Shown here piece after piece: positions 51,592 to 59,987 of a stretch of DNA of 64,000 nucleotides. Position 1 is the first letter of the stretch. The number at the start of each line of letters is the position of its first letter. The translations under genes and the position numbers were made by a program. The notes beneath the pieces were generated by a model. It saw only the letters and a program-made list of their open reading frames with translations, was not told the DNA's origin and ran no database searches. The DNA comes from Proteiniphilum sp. UBA5384 (GTDB lineage: Bacteria > Bacteroidota > Bacteroidia > Bacteroidales > Dysgonomonadaceae): assembly GCF_002410825.1 (NCBI RefSeq), contig NZ_DHOS01000001.1, positions 48,413 through 112,412 on the forward strand, read 5' to 3'.

Positions 51592-52197
51592 ATGCAAGTA
51601 TCAGACAACAAATATGTTACCGTTACATACGACCTCAATGTGGGTGAAGGAGATGAACTGGAATTAATGGAACGGGCCACACTTGAACAGCCGCTGGAAT
51701 TTATTTTCGGTACCAATTCCATGCTTGAAGCTTTTGAAAAACAACTCGAAGGGCTTTCCGAGGGCGATAAATTTTCGTTCCGACTCACTCCGGAAGAGGC
51801 CTATGGCGATTATGACGACACCAGGGTGATCGAATTGCCCAAAAATATTTTTGAGATTGACGGTAAGATCGACGAACAAGTTCTTTTTGAAGGAAATACT
51901 CTCCCGATGATGGATTCATCCGGTAACCGATTGGTCGGTTCCGTCGTTTCTGTTGGTGATGAGGTAGTTACAATGGACTTCAACCACCCGTTGGCAGGAG
52001 AGGTCATGCATTTCGAAGGAACCGTGATGGGTGTACGCGATGCTTCCGTAGAAGAAATTGCTGCTCTCTTTTCTACCGGCGGTTGCGGCTGCGGCGGTTG
52101 CGGATCGGGTGAAGAAGATGGCTGTGGCTGTGGTGCTAACCACGAGAGCCATGCCGGCGGATGCGGTTGTGGATCGGGTGGTTGCGGTAGTTGCTGA
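51592..52197 (+). CDS. slyD: SlyD-like FKBP peptidyl-prolyl isomerase with Cys/Gly-rich metal-binding tail
   Basis: 201 residues. FKBP domain (about 1-70 and 125-160) with an inserted IF chaperone domain, as in SlyD: YDLNVGEGDELE, GTNSMLEAFEKQLEGLSEGDKFSF, AYGDYDD. The C-terminal 40 residues contain thirteen Cys with Gly and His (CGCGGCGSG, CGCGANHESH, CGCGSGGCGSC), a nickel- or zinc-binding tail in SlyD. It folds proline-limited proteins and may store or deliver metal in the cytoplasm. Confidence 0.92.
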   Translation: MQVSDNKYVTVTYDLNVGEGDELELMERATLEQPLEFIFGTNSMLEAFEKQLEGLSEGDKFSFRLTPEEAYGDYDDTRVIELPKNIFEIDGKIDEQVLFEGNTLPMMDSSGNRLVGSVVSVGDEVVTMDFNHPLAGEVMHFEGTVMGVRDASVEEIAALFSTGGCGCGGCGSGEEDGCGCGANHESHAGGCGCGSGGCGSC

Positions 52198-52268
52198 TAA
52201 GGATGCTTCCTGACAAGGATGAACCTAATGTGCTTCGCGAGATAATTGGTAATTAGTAATTTATTGAA

Positions 52269-53336
52269 ATGAATACATTTGGAACGATATTCAGGTTGAC
52301 ATCTTTCGGAGAATCGCATGGAGCCGGTGTGGGTGGCATAATAGATGGATGTCCTGCCGGTTTGGAACTTGATATGGACTTTATCCAATCGGAACTCGAC
52401 CGTCGTCGTCCCGGCCAATCACGCATCACCACACCGCGGAAGGAAAGCGATAAGGTGGAGTTCCTCTCAGGGATATTTGAAAATAAGACGACCGGCGCTC
52501 CTATCGGTTTTCTGATAAGAAATGAGAACCAGCAATCGTCCGATTATGATAATATCAAGGAGGCTTTCCGCCCTTCACATGCGGATTTTACCTATCAGGA
52601 GAAGTATGGTATCCGCGACTACCGGGGTGGGGGAAGGTCTTCCGCACGTGAGACCATTGCCCGTGTAGTAGCCGGAGCGGTGGCAAAACTTTATCTTAAG
52701 CGCCTCGATATCGATATTACAGCTTACACATCCCAGGTCGGCGATATTGCTTTAGAGAATGATTACAGGATATACGACCTTTCCCGTACGGAGGATAATT
52801 TTGTCCGTTGCCCCGATCCCGATATGGCCGAACTGATGATAAAACTTATCCAGGAAGTACGCAATCAGGGAGATACTATCGGTGGTACCATTACCTGTGT
52901 GATAAAAGGAACGCCTGTGGGGTTGGGAGAGCCGGTCTTCGGGAAACTCCATGCCTCGTTGGGCTCGGCGATGCTGAGCATCAATGCTGTCAAGGGATTT
53001 GAATATGGTACGGGGTTCAATGTCTCTGCCCGTGGGTCAGAAGTGAATGATGTTTTCTTTGACGATAACGGCAGGGTGAATACACGTACCAACCATTCAG
53101 GAGGTATCCAGGCCGGCATTTCCAACGGGCAGGATATCTATTTCAGGGTGGCATTCAAACCCGTTTCTACCATTCTCAGGGAGCAACAGACAGTGGATGT
53201 TCATGGTAATGATACAGTCATCAAGGCGCGTGGCCGTCATGATCCCTGTGTCTTGCCGCGGGCGGTTCCCATCGTGGAAGCCATGGCGGCGATCACCCTG
53301 CTGGATGCTTACCTGCTTTCGAAAGTGGAACGTTGA
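52269..53336 (+). CDS. aroC: Chorismate synthase
   Basis: 355 residues. Final shikimate-pathway step, conversion of EPSP to chorismate with reduced FMN. Signatures visible: FGESHGAGVGGIIDGCPAG near residue 12, RPGQSRITTPRKE, YRGGGRSSARET and GGIQAGISNGQDI. Full length. The next gene starts 17 bases later and may be co-transcribed. Confidence 0.97.
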   Translation: MNTFGTIFRLTSFGESHGAGVGGIIDGCPAGLELDMDFIQSELDRRRPGQSRITTPRKESDKVEFLSGIFENKTTGAPIGFLIRNENQQSSDYDNIKEAFRPSHADFTYQEKYGIRDYRGGGRSSARETIARVVAGAVAKLYLKRLDIDITAYTSQVGDIALENDYRIYDLSRTEDNFVRCPDPDMAELMIKLIQEVRNQGDTIGGTITCVIKGTPVGLGEPVFGKLHASLGSAMLSINAVKGFEYGTGFNVSARGSEVNDVFFDDNGRVNTRTNHSGGIQAGISNGQDIYFRVAFKPVSTILREQQTVDVHGNDTVIKARGRHDPCVLPRAVPIVEAMAAITLLDAYLLSKVER

Positions 53337-53352
53337 GCGCTTGGAAGGTGAT

Positions 53353-54222
53353 ATGAGGTTAATCATTAAGTTTTGGATGATCACAGCGGGCGTGGCTTAT
53401 TCGTTCGCAATTGCTGCTGATACACCTCCGGAAGCAGTATATACTCCTGAGGACCGGAAGATTTTCGACCGTTATATCACTTGTATTTATCCGTGGCAAT
53501 CGGCCGGTACTAATATATTGCTGGAGAAAACGGCGCGATTTTTTTTAGGTAAGCCGTACGTGCCACATACGCTTGAAATACCGGGAGAGGAGAAACTGGT
53601 TGTCAACCTGCGTGAGTTTGATTGCACCACTTTTGTGGAGTCGGTAATCGCTCTTGCACGTATCGCATATTCAGGAAAAGCCGATTTTGAATCTTTCCTC
53701 GGGGAATTACAACGTATCCGTTACCGTGATGGCAATCTGCAAGGGTATGCTTCGCGGCTTCATTATACTTCTGACTGGGTCTGTGACAATGAAAAGAAAG
53801 GTCTGTTGAAAAATATTTCAGCCGGATTAGGGGGTGTCCCCGAGCAGAAAACGATTGATTTCATGACTACCCACAGGGAGGCATACAGGCAGTTAAAGGA
53901 TGATGATACGCTGCTTCGGGAGATGCAGAAGATAGAAGAGGTTATCAATCAGCGGGGTGGATTTTATTATCTGTCCAAAGCGGAGATAGCCGGAAAAGCT
54001 TTTGCAATACCCCATATGTCGATAGTTGCCTTTACTACCGGTATAAAAGGGTTAGATGTTACCCACATGGGATTTGCTTTTAGAGATGGAGAGCGACTCA
54101 CTTTTATCCACGCCTCTTCCACCCAAAAGAAAGTGATCATCGACCAAAAGACGCTGGATGATTATTGTGCAGGACAATCTTCCTGTACCGGGATTGTTAT
54201 CCAATGTGTAAATTTGAAATAG
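53353..54222 (+). CDS. DUF1460 family amidase (NlpC/P60-like)
   Basis: 289 residues from ATG at 53353, with a signal peptide (about 1-20). DUF1460 (PF07313) proteins are N-acetylmuramoyl-L-alanine amidase-like Cys hydrolases. The nucleophile is Cys in REFDCTTFVESV; the later His is in VTHMGFAF followed by THIHASS-like FIHASSTQKKV. Expected role is trimming peptidoglycan in the periplasm. An in-frame extension into aroC exists but would skip the signal peptide. Confidence 0.85.
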   Translation: MRLIIKFWMITAGVAYSFAIAADTPPEAVYTPEDRKIFDRYITCIYPWQSAGTNILLEKTARFFLGKPYVPHTLEIPGEEKLVVNLREFDCTTFVESVIALARIAYSGKADFESFLGELQRIRYRDGNLQGYASRLHYTSDWVCDNEKKGLLKNISAGLGGVPEQKTIDFMTTHREAYRQLKDDDTLLREMQKIEEVINQRGGFYYLSKAEIAGKAFAIPHMSIVAFTTGIKGLDVTHMGFAFRDGERLTFIHASSTQKKVIIDQKTLDDYCAGQSSCTGIVIQCVNLK

Positions 54223-54680
54223 TCTGCATCCTTCCTTTATTTTTTCTATTTCTCACCTCTCCTCTCAATAGCAAATTTATAAAATAGGGCAAAGACTATT
54301 GATGTATGAAAAGAATCAAAAATTATTTTTCAATCTCCAATATTTTTGTAAGCAAATATATTGGTAAAATATGCCATTAAAAGAAATCATAATTAATGGA
54401 ATTGAAAATAAAGTTTTTTCATAAATACTCTCTTTCTTATGAACAATTTTACAATAATGCACTACGACTCATTATTACACTCAGTGTTTAAATGTTTTAA
54501 AAAATGTAAGTACCCTTATTGAGCAAGATAAAGTTGTTCTATTAATTGGTATGTCGGTAATAAAAAAACAGTTTTGAATTATTGGATAAACAACGAAAAC
54601 TTATTGATGGAAAATTCATCAACAATATCTACAATGCCTAAGTGGTTAAAAGGGTTCTACTTAAAACTTGAAACAATTGT
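54223..54680. other. AT-rich gene-free stretch
   Basis: 458 bases between convergent genes, clearly richer in A+T than the flanks. Short frames read ILNVLKN-like and LLDKQRKLIDGKF fragments but each breaks within 30 codons. A frame from 54574 runs antisense into the S41 gene end and is not convincing. No terminator hairpin with a T-run was found; it may hold a decayed insert. Confidence 0.5.
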
Positions 54681-56402
54681 TCAAGACGATGCTGCGGACG
54701 CAATTGGAGGTGCCGTTGCTCCCCCGGTTTCGGGAATCTCTACTGATACAGGTTGCAGTAACGACCGGTACATTTCCGGATTTTTGAGTACTTCCACAGC
54801 CTTGTCATAGACTTTGTCACTCGACAATTGATGTAGCAATACACCTTTCTTGTAGTAAAAACGTTGTACGATTTCCGATTCGATTATGCCGGTAATATCC
54901 TCCCTGAACAGTTCAAGATCACGGTCTAAGTTGGCATGCAGTTTCGCTTCTAATGCTGCAAACTCTTCTTTCGCCACGTCCAGATAACCCTCGAATTCCA
55001 TCATGCTTTTCAACTGTTGCAGTGAGCGCTCACTCAACTGGTCATATTGAAAATCGCGTTTTTTTACAAATTCCTTGAATGCTTTGTAATCGCTTTCAGT
55101 GAGCCTGAACTGGTCGGGGGGGGCAATTTTGTCATGTTGCTGCACCCATTCCGTCACATAATCGAATATCACGTTGTCCGTCATCAGGTAGAATGCGATG
55201 GTACCACCTGCCGGTTGCGGGATGGTGATATCCGGCGTGATTCCGCCTCCGTCGCGTACTTCACGTCCATTGCGGGTTTTGAATACATTTGTCAAGGAAT
55301 CGGGTACCCGTGCTACGCTCCCGTCGGGATTGCGGTGCGAATAATCCAGTGCCTGGATGCAACGTCCGCTCGGGATATAATATTTTGAGGTGGTAATCTT
55401 GATGTTGCCTCCATATGGCAGGTCCCGTGGCGTTTGTACCAATCCTTTTCCGAATGAACGGTTGCCTACGATCACCGCCCGGTCGAGATCCTGCAGCCCT
55501 CCCGCTACAATTTCGGATGCCGATGCCGAACCGGTATCAGTCAGTACCACAATGGGAATAAGTTCATCCAATGGTTGGTTGCGTGTGATATAAGTCCTGT
55601 CCCATTGTTTTAGCTTCCCTTTGGTTGAAACAATCTCTTCCCCTTTCGGAACAAACAGGTTCACCACATCCACCGCTTCGTCCAGTATGCCTCCCCCGTT
55701 TCCACGCAGATCTATAATCAGCGATGTGGCACCTTTCTCTTTCAGATCCTGTACCGTTTTCTTGACCCGGTCGGCACTTCGTGTAGTAAAACTCCCGAAA
55801 TGGAAATAACCAATCTTATCTTCCGTCACACCTGAATAGGTAATAGGATCGACTTCTATCTTCTCGCGTACGATCGTCAACTTCCGGTCTTTCTTTTCTC
55901 CCGGCCGACGTACCGTCATTTTCAGCGATGTGCCCGGTGTGCCTTTAAGTTTATCACTTACTTCTTTAACGGTGGCTTTCCGCATATCATTGCCATCTAT
56001 CTCAAGGATCGCATCGCCGGCTTTAAGACCTGCTTTATCTGCCGGTAGCCCTTCGTAAGGTTCGTTGATCACTACCTTTCCGTCGTTATAGGATATAATT
56101 GCACCGATACCTGCATATTCGCCGGTGGTCATAAATTGCAAATCCTGCATATTCTCTTCCGGATAATATTCGGTGTATGGATCCAGTCGTGCCAGCATAT
56201 TACGTATACTGCCCTGTACCAGGTTGTTCACTTCAACACTGTCTACATAAAACATGTCCAGTTCGCGCAGTAATGAATTGAAAATATCAATATTCTTATT
56301 GATGTCGAAATAGCGTTTGTTTTTGTTGTCGGCTGGGGCTTCCTGTGCTGCGGCCTGCAGTGCCATGGTAGCTACCAGCATACAAAGAATGAATTTTCTC
56401 AT
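54681..56402 (-). CDS. S41 family C-terminal processing peptidase
   Basis: 573 residues from ATG at 56402 (MRKFILCML), with a signal peptide ending near AAQE. PDZ domain (about 80-180, TGEYAGIGAIIS, GLKAGDAILEIDG) and protease core with nucleophile Ser in DTGSASASEIVAGGL and general-base Lys in NRSFGKGLVQT. Tail residues after about 400 are helical. CtpA/Prc-type periplasmic protease that cuts C-terminal ends of envelope proteins. An in-frame extension upstream to 56606 has no signal peptide and is rejected. Confidence 0.93.
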   Translation of the reverse strand: MRKFILCMLVATMALQAAAQEAPADNKNKRYFDINKNIDIFNSLLRELDMFYVDSVEVNNLVQGSIRNMLARLDPYTEYYPEENMQDLQFMTTGEYAGIGAIISYNDGKVVINEPYEGLPADKAGLKAGDAILEIDGNDMRKATVKEVSDKLKGTPGTSLKMTVRRPGEKKDRKLTIVREKIEVDPITYSGVTEDKIGYFHFGSFTTRSADRVKKTVQDLKEKGATSLIIDLRGNGGGILDEAVDVVNLFVPKGEEIVSTKGKLKQWDRTYITRNQPLDELIPIVVLTDTGSASASEIVAGGLQDLDRAVIVGNRSFGKGLVQTPRDLPYGGNIKITTSKYYIPSGRCIQALDYSHRNPDGSVARVPDSLTNVFKTRNGREVRDGGGITPDITIPQPAGGTIAFYLMTDNVIFDYVTEWVQQHDKIAPPDQFRLTESDYKAFKEFVKKRDFQYDQLSERSLQQLKSMMEFEGYLDVAKEEFAALEAKLHANLDRDLELFREDITGIIESEIVQRFYYKKGVLLHQLSSDKVYDKAVEVLKNPEMYRSLLQPVSVEIPETGGATAPPIASAASS

Positions 56403-56687
56403 ATTATATAATTGATTCGTTTTTTGATCTTGAATCTCCCGTCTTCCCATCTTTCCGTGTCCCTTCGTCTCTCCATTTCTAACAAATGGCAAAGGAACAA
56501 ATTTTTCACGACATCGAAATGTAGTTTTAGTTATATGTTTATAAATCGCTGCTCTGATAAATATATTCCCTCCTTTATGTATTTCTATTGCCGGTTTTTT
56601 ATTCAACGCCCAATTGGATGATTATCTTAAACAAAAACACTCCCTATTTTGTTATCAATGCTGTTATTTACGGCTCAATCAATGTTT

Positions 56688-57095
56688 ATGAAAATACTGT
56701 TGCGATATACACTTTTACCCCTACTTACAGGGTTGATTATTTTTATTGTTACATGTTTGGTCACACCTTCTCAATTGCCCGTTATGCCGGAAGGGATTGC
56801 ATGGGATAAAGTGGTGCATTTCAGTATGTTTTTTTTCCTTTCTGCGGTCTCTTTGGTTGATTATTACCGGATGCACAAGGGAAAGCCCTCGATGTGCCGT
56901 TGGCTCTTCTGGGGATTTCTTATTCCTGTAATCTATGGGGGGATCATCGAGTTGCTGCAAAAATATTTTTTTGCGTCTCGCAGTGCGGAGTGGGGCGATT
57001 GGATCGCTGATATGCTCGGATCGATTACCGCGACATTCATCGTAATTATATTCCTTAAAAAACACCGTTATTCTAAAAAAAATATACCTTTGTGA
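56688..57095 (+). CDS. VanZ family membrane protein
   Basis: 135 residues from ATG at 56688 (ATG 56682 and 56658 are alternatives). Four predicted helices; the VanZ-like pattern DKVVHFSMFFFLS with the conserved His after Lys, and YGGIIELLQKYFF followed by WGDWIADMLGS. Function of the short VanZ proteins is unknown. Its 3' end contains the promoter of the next gene. Confidence 0.8.
   Translation: MKILLRYTLLPLLTGLIIFIVTCLVTPSQLPVMPEGIAWDKVVHFSMFFFLSAVSLVDYYRMHKGKPSMCRWLFWGFLIPVIYGGIIELLQKYFFASRSAEWGDWIADMLGSITATFIVIIFLKKHRYSKKNIPL
57085..57092 (+). promoter_or_regulatory. -7 promoter element for the SHOCT-DUF4870 gene
   Basis: TACCTTTG within the last codons of the VanZ gene, 61 bases before the next start codon. 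Confidence 0.5.
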
Positions 57096-57153
57096 CATTA
57101 CATATTTAAGACAGCTATTCACTCTTTATTTTTACCTATTCACTTAAAAAAAT

Positions 57154-57621
57154 ATGAAATACGAAGATTTAAAGATTCTGGACGAATTACGGGAGAAAGG
57201 CAGTATTTCCGAAGAGGAATACCAGCGGGAGAAAGAAAGGATCCTCAATGATCAGGGGAACTCCTTCAGCAATGCCGGTAAGCAACCATTATTCGGACTT
57301 ACCGAGAATACTTATCTGATGCTGATGCATCTTACCCAGTTTGTTGGTGTGATTGTTGCGTTATTAGGTTTTATTGTGCCCATTCTTATGTGGACAACCA
57401 ATAAAGATACCAACGCCAATGTTGACAAGCACGGAAAAAATATCCTCAATGCAATGATCAGCTATGTTATTTATGCCGCTGTTCTTTGTATCACTTTGAT
57501 TGGTATTCCGGTAGCAATTGTTTTGGGAGTGCTTTATGCCGTTTTTGTAGTGATTGCTTCCGTTAAAGCCAATAATGGTGAGTATTGGAAATATCCGTTT
57601 ACCATTCAATTTTTCAAATAG
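57154..57621 (+). CDS. SHOCT and DUF4870 (Tic20-like) membrane protein
   Basis: 155 residues. N-terminal SHOCT motif (residues 3-31, LKILDELREKGSISEEEYQ) followed by a DUF4870 domain with three membrane helices; HGKNILNAMISYVIY matches the DUF4870 signature. No function is established. It ends 7 bases before the ftsE start. Confidence 0.85.
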   Translation: MKYEDLKILDELREKGSISEEEYQREKERILNDQGNSFSNAGKQPLFGLTENTYLMLMHLTQFVGVIVALLGFIVPILMWTTNKDTNANVDKHGKNILNAMISYVIYAAVLCITLIGIPVAIVLGVLYAVFVVIASVKANNGEYWKYPFTIQFFK

Positions 57622-57628
57622 ACCGGGT

Positions 57629-58300
57629 ATGGTGCAGGAACAACTTGTCAATTATTCCAACGTGCAATTGAACCGTGAGGAGAATATAATTCTCCACAAT
57701 GTTAATCTGTCTGTCAACCGCGGAGATTTTCTCTATGTAATCGGGAAGGTGGGTTCCGGAAAAAGTACCTTGATGAAAAGCATGTATGGGGAATTGCCTA
57801 TTGAAGAAGGGAGTGCCCGGGTATTCGATTATGAATTGGCCGGAATCAAACGCCGGCTGATTCCTTTTCTTCGTAGGAAGATAGGAATTGTTTTTCAGGA
57901 TTTTCAACTGCTTATCGACCGGAGTGTCGAAAAGAACCTCGAATTTGTTTTACGTGCGACGGGTTGGAAGAATCGTCGTGAAATCAGGGACCGTATCAAT
58001 GAGGTATTGATGCAGGTGGGCATGCAGAATAAGACTTATAAGATGCCGCACGAGCTTTCCGGCGGCGAGCAGCAACGTATAGTCATTGCACGTGCCCTGC
58101 TCAATTCTCCTGCATTGATCCTGGCGGACGAGCCGACCGGTAATCTTGATCCCGAAACAGGAAGTCAGATCGTCGCCCTCTTGCAGCAGATATCAAGTCG
58201 GGGCACCGCCGTCATCATGTCTACCCATAATTACTCTATCGTGCAGGTCTTTCCCGGAAAAATCATACGTTGCGAAAACGCATCACTGGTCGAAATGTGA
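57629..58300 (+). CDS. ftsE: Cell division ATP-binding protein FtsE
   Basis: 223 residues from ATG at 57629. ABC ATPase with Walker A IGKVGSGKSTL near 38, Q-loop IVFQDFQLL, signature LSGGEQQRIVIARAL and Walker B LILADEPTGNLD. FtsE with FtsX controls peptidoglycan hydrolases at the septum. The partner ftsX is not here, as is usual for Bacteroidales. A longer frame upstream overlaps the previous gene and is unlikely. Confidence 0.9.
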   Translation: MVQEQLVNYSNVQLNREENIILHNVNLSVNRGDFLYVIGKVGSGKSTLMKSMYGELPIEEGSARVFDYELAGIKRRLIPFLRRKIGIVFQDFQLLIDRSVEKNLEFVLRATGWKNRREIRDRINEVLMQVGMQNKTYKMPHELSGGEQQRIVIARALLNSPALILADEPTGNLDPETGSQIVALLQQISSRGTAVIMSTHNYSIVQVFPGKIIRCENASLVEM

Positions 58301-58319
58301 ATTCAACCAAATTTTTTCC

Positions 58320-58327
58320 TATCTTTG
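58320..58327 (+). promoter_or_regulatory. -7 promoter element for pyrG
   Basis: TATCTTTG, 37 bases before the GTG start at 58365, right after ftsE. It argues against any pyrG start inside ftsE. Confidence 0.55.
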
Positions 58328-58364
58328 CAACTTCAAAATTCATCACGTTAAATCATTCACAATT

Positions 58365-59978
58365 GTGGCCGATACAAAGTATATTTTTGTTACAGGCGGT
58401 GTAGTTTCCTCATTGGGAAAAGGAATCATTGCAGCATCGCTTGGTAAGTTATTGCAGGCAAGAGGTTATAAAGTCACTATTCAGAAATTCGACCCCTATA
58501 TCAATGTCGATCCTGGTACCCTTAACCCATATGAGCATGGAGAGTGTTATGTCACCGTTGATGGTCATGAGGCCGATCTCGACTTGGGACACTATGAACG
58601 GTTCCTGAACATACAGACAACCAAAGAGAATAATATCACTACCGGACGGATTTATCAGAATGTAATCCAGAAGGAACGCCGCGGCGACTATCTCGGTAAG
58701 ACTGTGCAGGTTATTCCCCACATCACCGATGAGATCAAGCGTAACGTAAAATCATTGGGCGTGAAGAGTAAATTCGATTTTGTGATTACCGAGATCGGGG
58801 GTACTGTGGGAGATATTGAATCCACTCCTTTTCTGGAGGCGGTTCGCCAGCTACGCTGGGAACTCGGACGCAACTGTTTTTGTGTCCACCTCACATATGT
58901 TCCGTATATAGCTGCCGCGGGAGAAGTAAAGACCAAACCCACCCAGCATTCCGTGAAAGAGTTGCAATCTCTTGGTATACAGCCGGATATGTTGGTGCTT
59001 CGTACTGATCGTTATCTGAACAAGGATATTCTCGATAAGGTAGCCCTTTTCTGTAACGTGGAACAGGGTGCAGTGATGCAATCGGTGGATGTATCCACTA
59101 TTTACGAAGTACCCACGATGATGCAGAAGCAGGGTATGGATGAAGTAGTATTGCGTAAAATGAATATGCCTGTTGAAGGCAGTGCCAACTTGGATGCATG
59201 GAAAAATTTTCTTCAGAAGCGTAAAAATGCTAAAAAAGGAGTATGTATCAAGTTGGTAGGGAAATATGCTGAATTGCCGGATGCGTATAAATCGATCAAT
59301 GAGGCACTTTCTCAAGCTGCTATCTATAATGACAGGAAGTTGCACCTCGATCTCTGTCACTCGGAGAAAATCAATGCGGAGAATGTGGAGGAGACGCTGA
59401 AAGATGCCGATGGTATTGTGATTGCACCCGGATTCGGTCAACGTGGTATTGATGGAAAATATCTGGCATTGCGTTATGCCCGGGAAAATGATATTCCCAC
59501 TTTCGGCATTTGCCTCGGTATGCAGTGTATGGTGATTGAATATGCCCGTTCGGTTTTGAATATTCCGGGAGCCAATTCCTCCGAGTTTGATCCGAAAGCA
59601 TCGGACAAAGTGATTGATCTGATGGAGGAGCAGAAGCATATTACCAATATGGGTGCTTCCATGCGGCTTGGAGCGTATGACTGTGCGATCAAGAAAGGAT
59701 CGTTGGCATATAAAGCCTATGGCAAGACCAAGGTGAGCGAACGTCACCGTCATCGCTATGAGTTCAATAATCTTTATAAAGAGCGATTCGAGGCATCCGG
59801 CATGAAATGTACCGGTATCAATCCTGATTCGGAATTGGTAGAAGTGGTAGAGGTTCCTCGCCTCCGCTGGTATCTTGGTACCCAATTCCATCCCGAATAC
59901 AATAGTACCGTTATTTCTCCCAATCCGCTATTTATGAGTTTTATGCAGGCGGCGGCTGAATTGCATGATGAAAAATAA
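58365..59978 (+). CDS. pyrG: CTP synthase
   Basis: 537 residues from GTG at 58365 (protein starts VADTKYIFVTGGV). Converts UTP to CTP with glutamine as nitrogen donor. N-terminal amidoligase: TGGVVSSLGKGI P-loop, KFDPYINVDPGTLNPYEHGE, GGTVGDIESTPF; C-terminal glutamine amidotransferase with nucleophile Cys in FGICLGMQCM and His-Glu in FHPEY. The start fits the short leader after the promoter. yidC follows after 9 bases. Confidence 0.96.
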   Translation: MADTKYIFVTGGVVSSLGKGIIAASLGKLLQARGYKVTIQKFDPYINVDPGTLNPYEHGECYVTVDGHEADLDLGHYERFLNIQTTKENNITTGRIYQNVIQKERRGDYLGKTVQVIPHITDEIKRNVKSLGVKSKFDFVITEIGGTVGDIESTPFLEAVRQLRWELGRNCFCVHLTYVPYIAAAGEVKTKPTQHSVKELQSLGIQPDMLVLRTDRYLNKDILDKVALFCNVEQGAVMQSVDVSTIYEVPTMMQKQGMDEVVLRKMNMPVEGSANLDAWKNFLQKRKNAKKGVCIKLVGKYAELPDAYKSINEALSQAAIYNDRKLHLDLCHSEKINAENVEETLKDADGIVIAPGFGQRGIDGKYLALRYARENDIPTFGICLGMQCMVIEYARSVLNIPGANSSEFDPKASDKVIDLMEEQKHITNMGASMRLGAYDCAIKKGSLAYKAYGKTKVSERHRHRYEFNNLYKERFEASGMKCTGINPDSELVEVVEVPRLRWYLGTQFHPEYNSTVISPNPLFMSFMQAAAELHDEK

Positions 59979-59987
59979 AAACTGAAA

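Noticed and set aside
51810..52418. 202-codon minus-strand frame rich in Pro and Gln opposite the SlyD tail
   Set aside because: The PQP repeats are the complement of the Gly/Cys-rich metal-binding tail, not a real protein.
53197..53352. N-terminal extension of the DUF1460 protein into aroC
   Set aside because: Reads out of frame through conserved aroC sequence; ATG 53353 begins a proper signal peptide.
56403..56606. N-terminal extension of the S41 protease by 68 codons
   Set aside because: It would bury the clear signal peptide beginning at 56402, and the extension is basic and unrelated to the family.
58851..59891. 346-codon minus-strand frame opposite pyrG
   Set aside because: Long but antisense to the conserved glutaminase domain of CTP synthase; His/Ile/Phe-rich composition is typical of a shadow frame.
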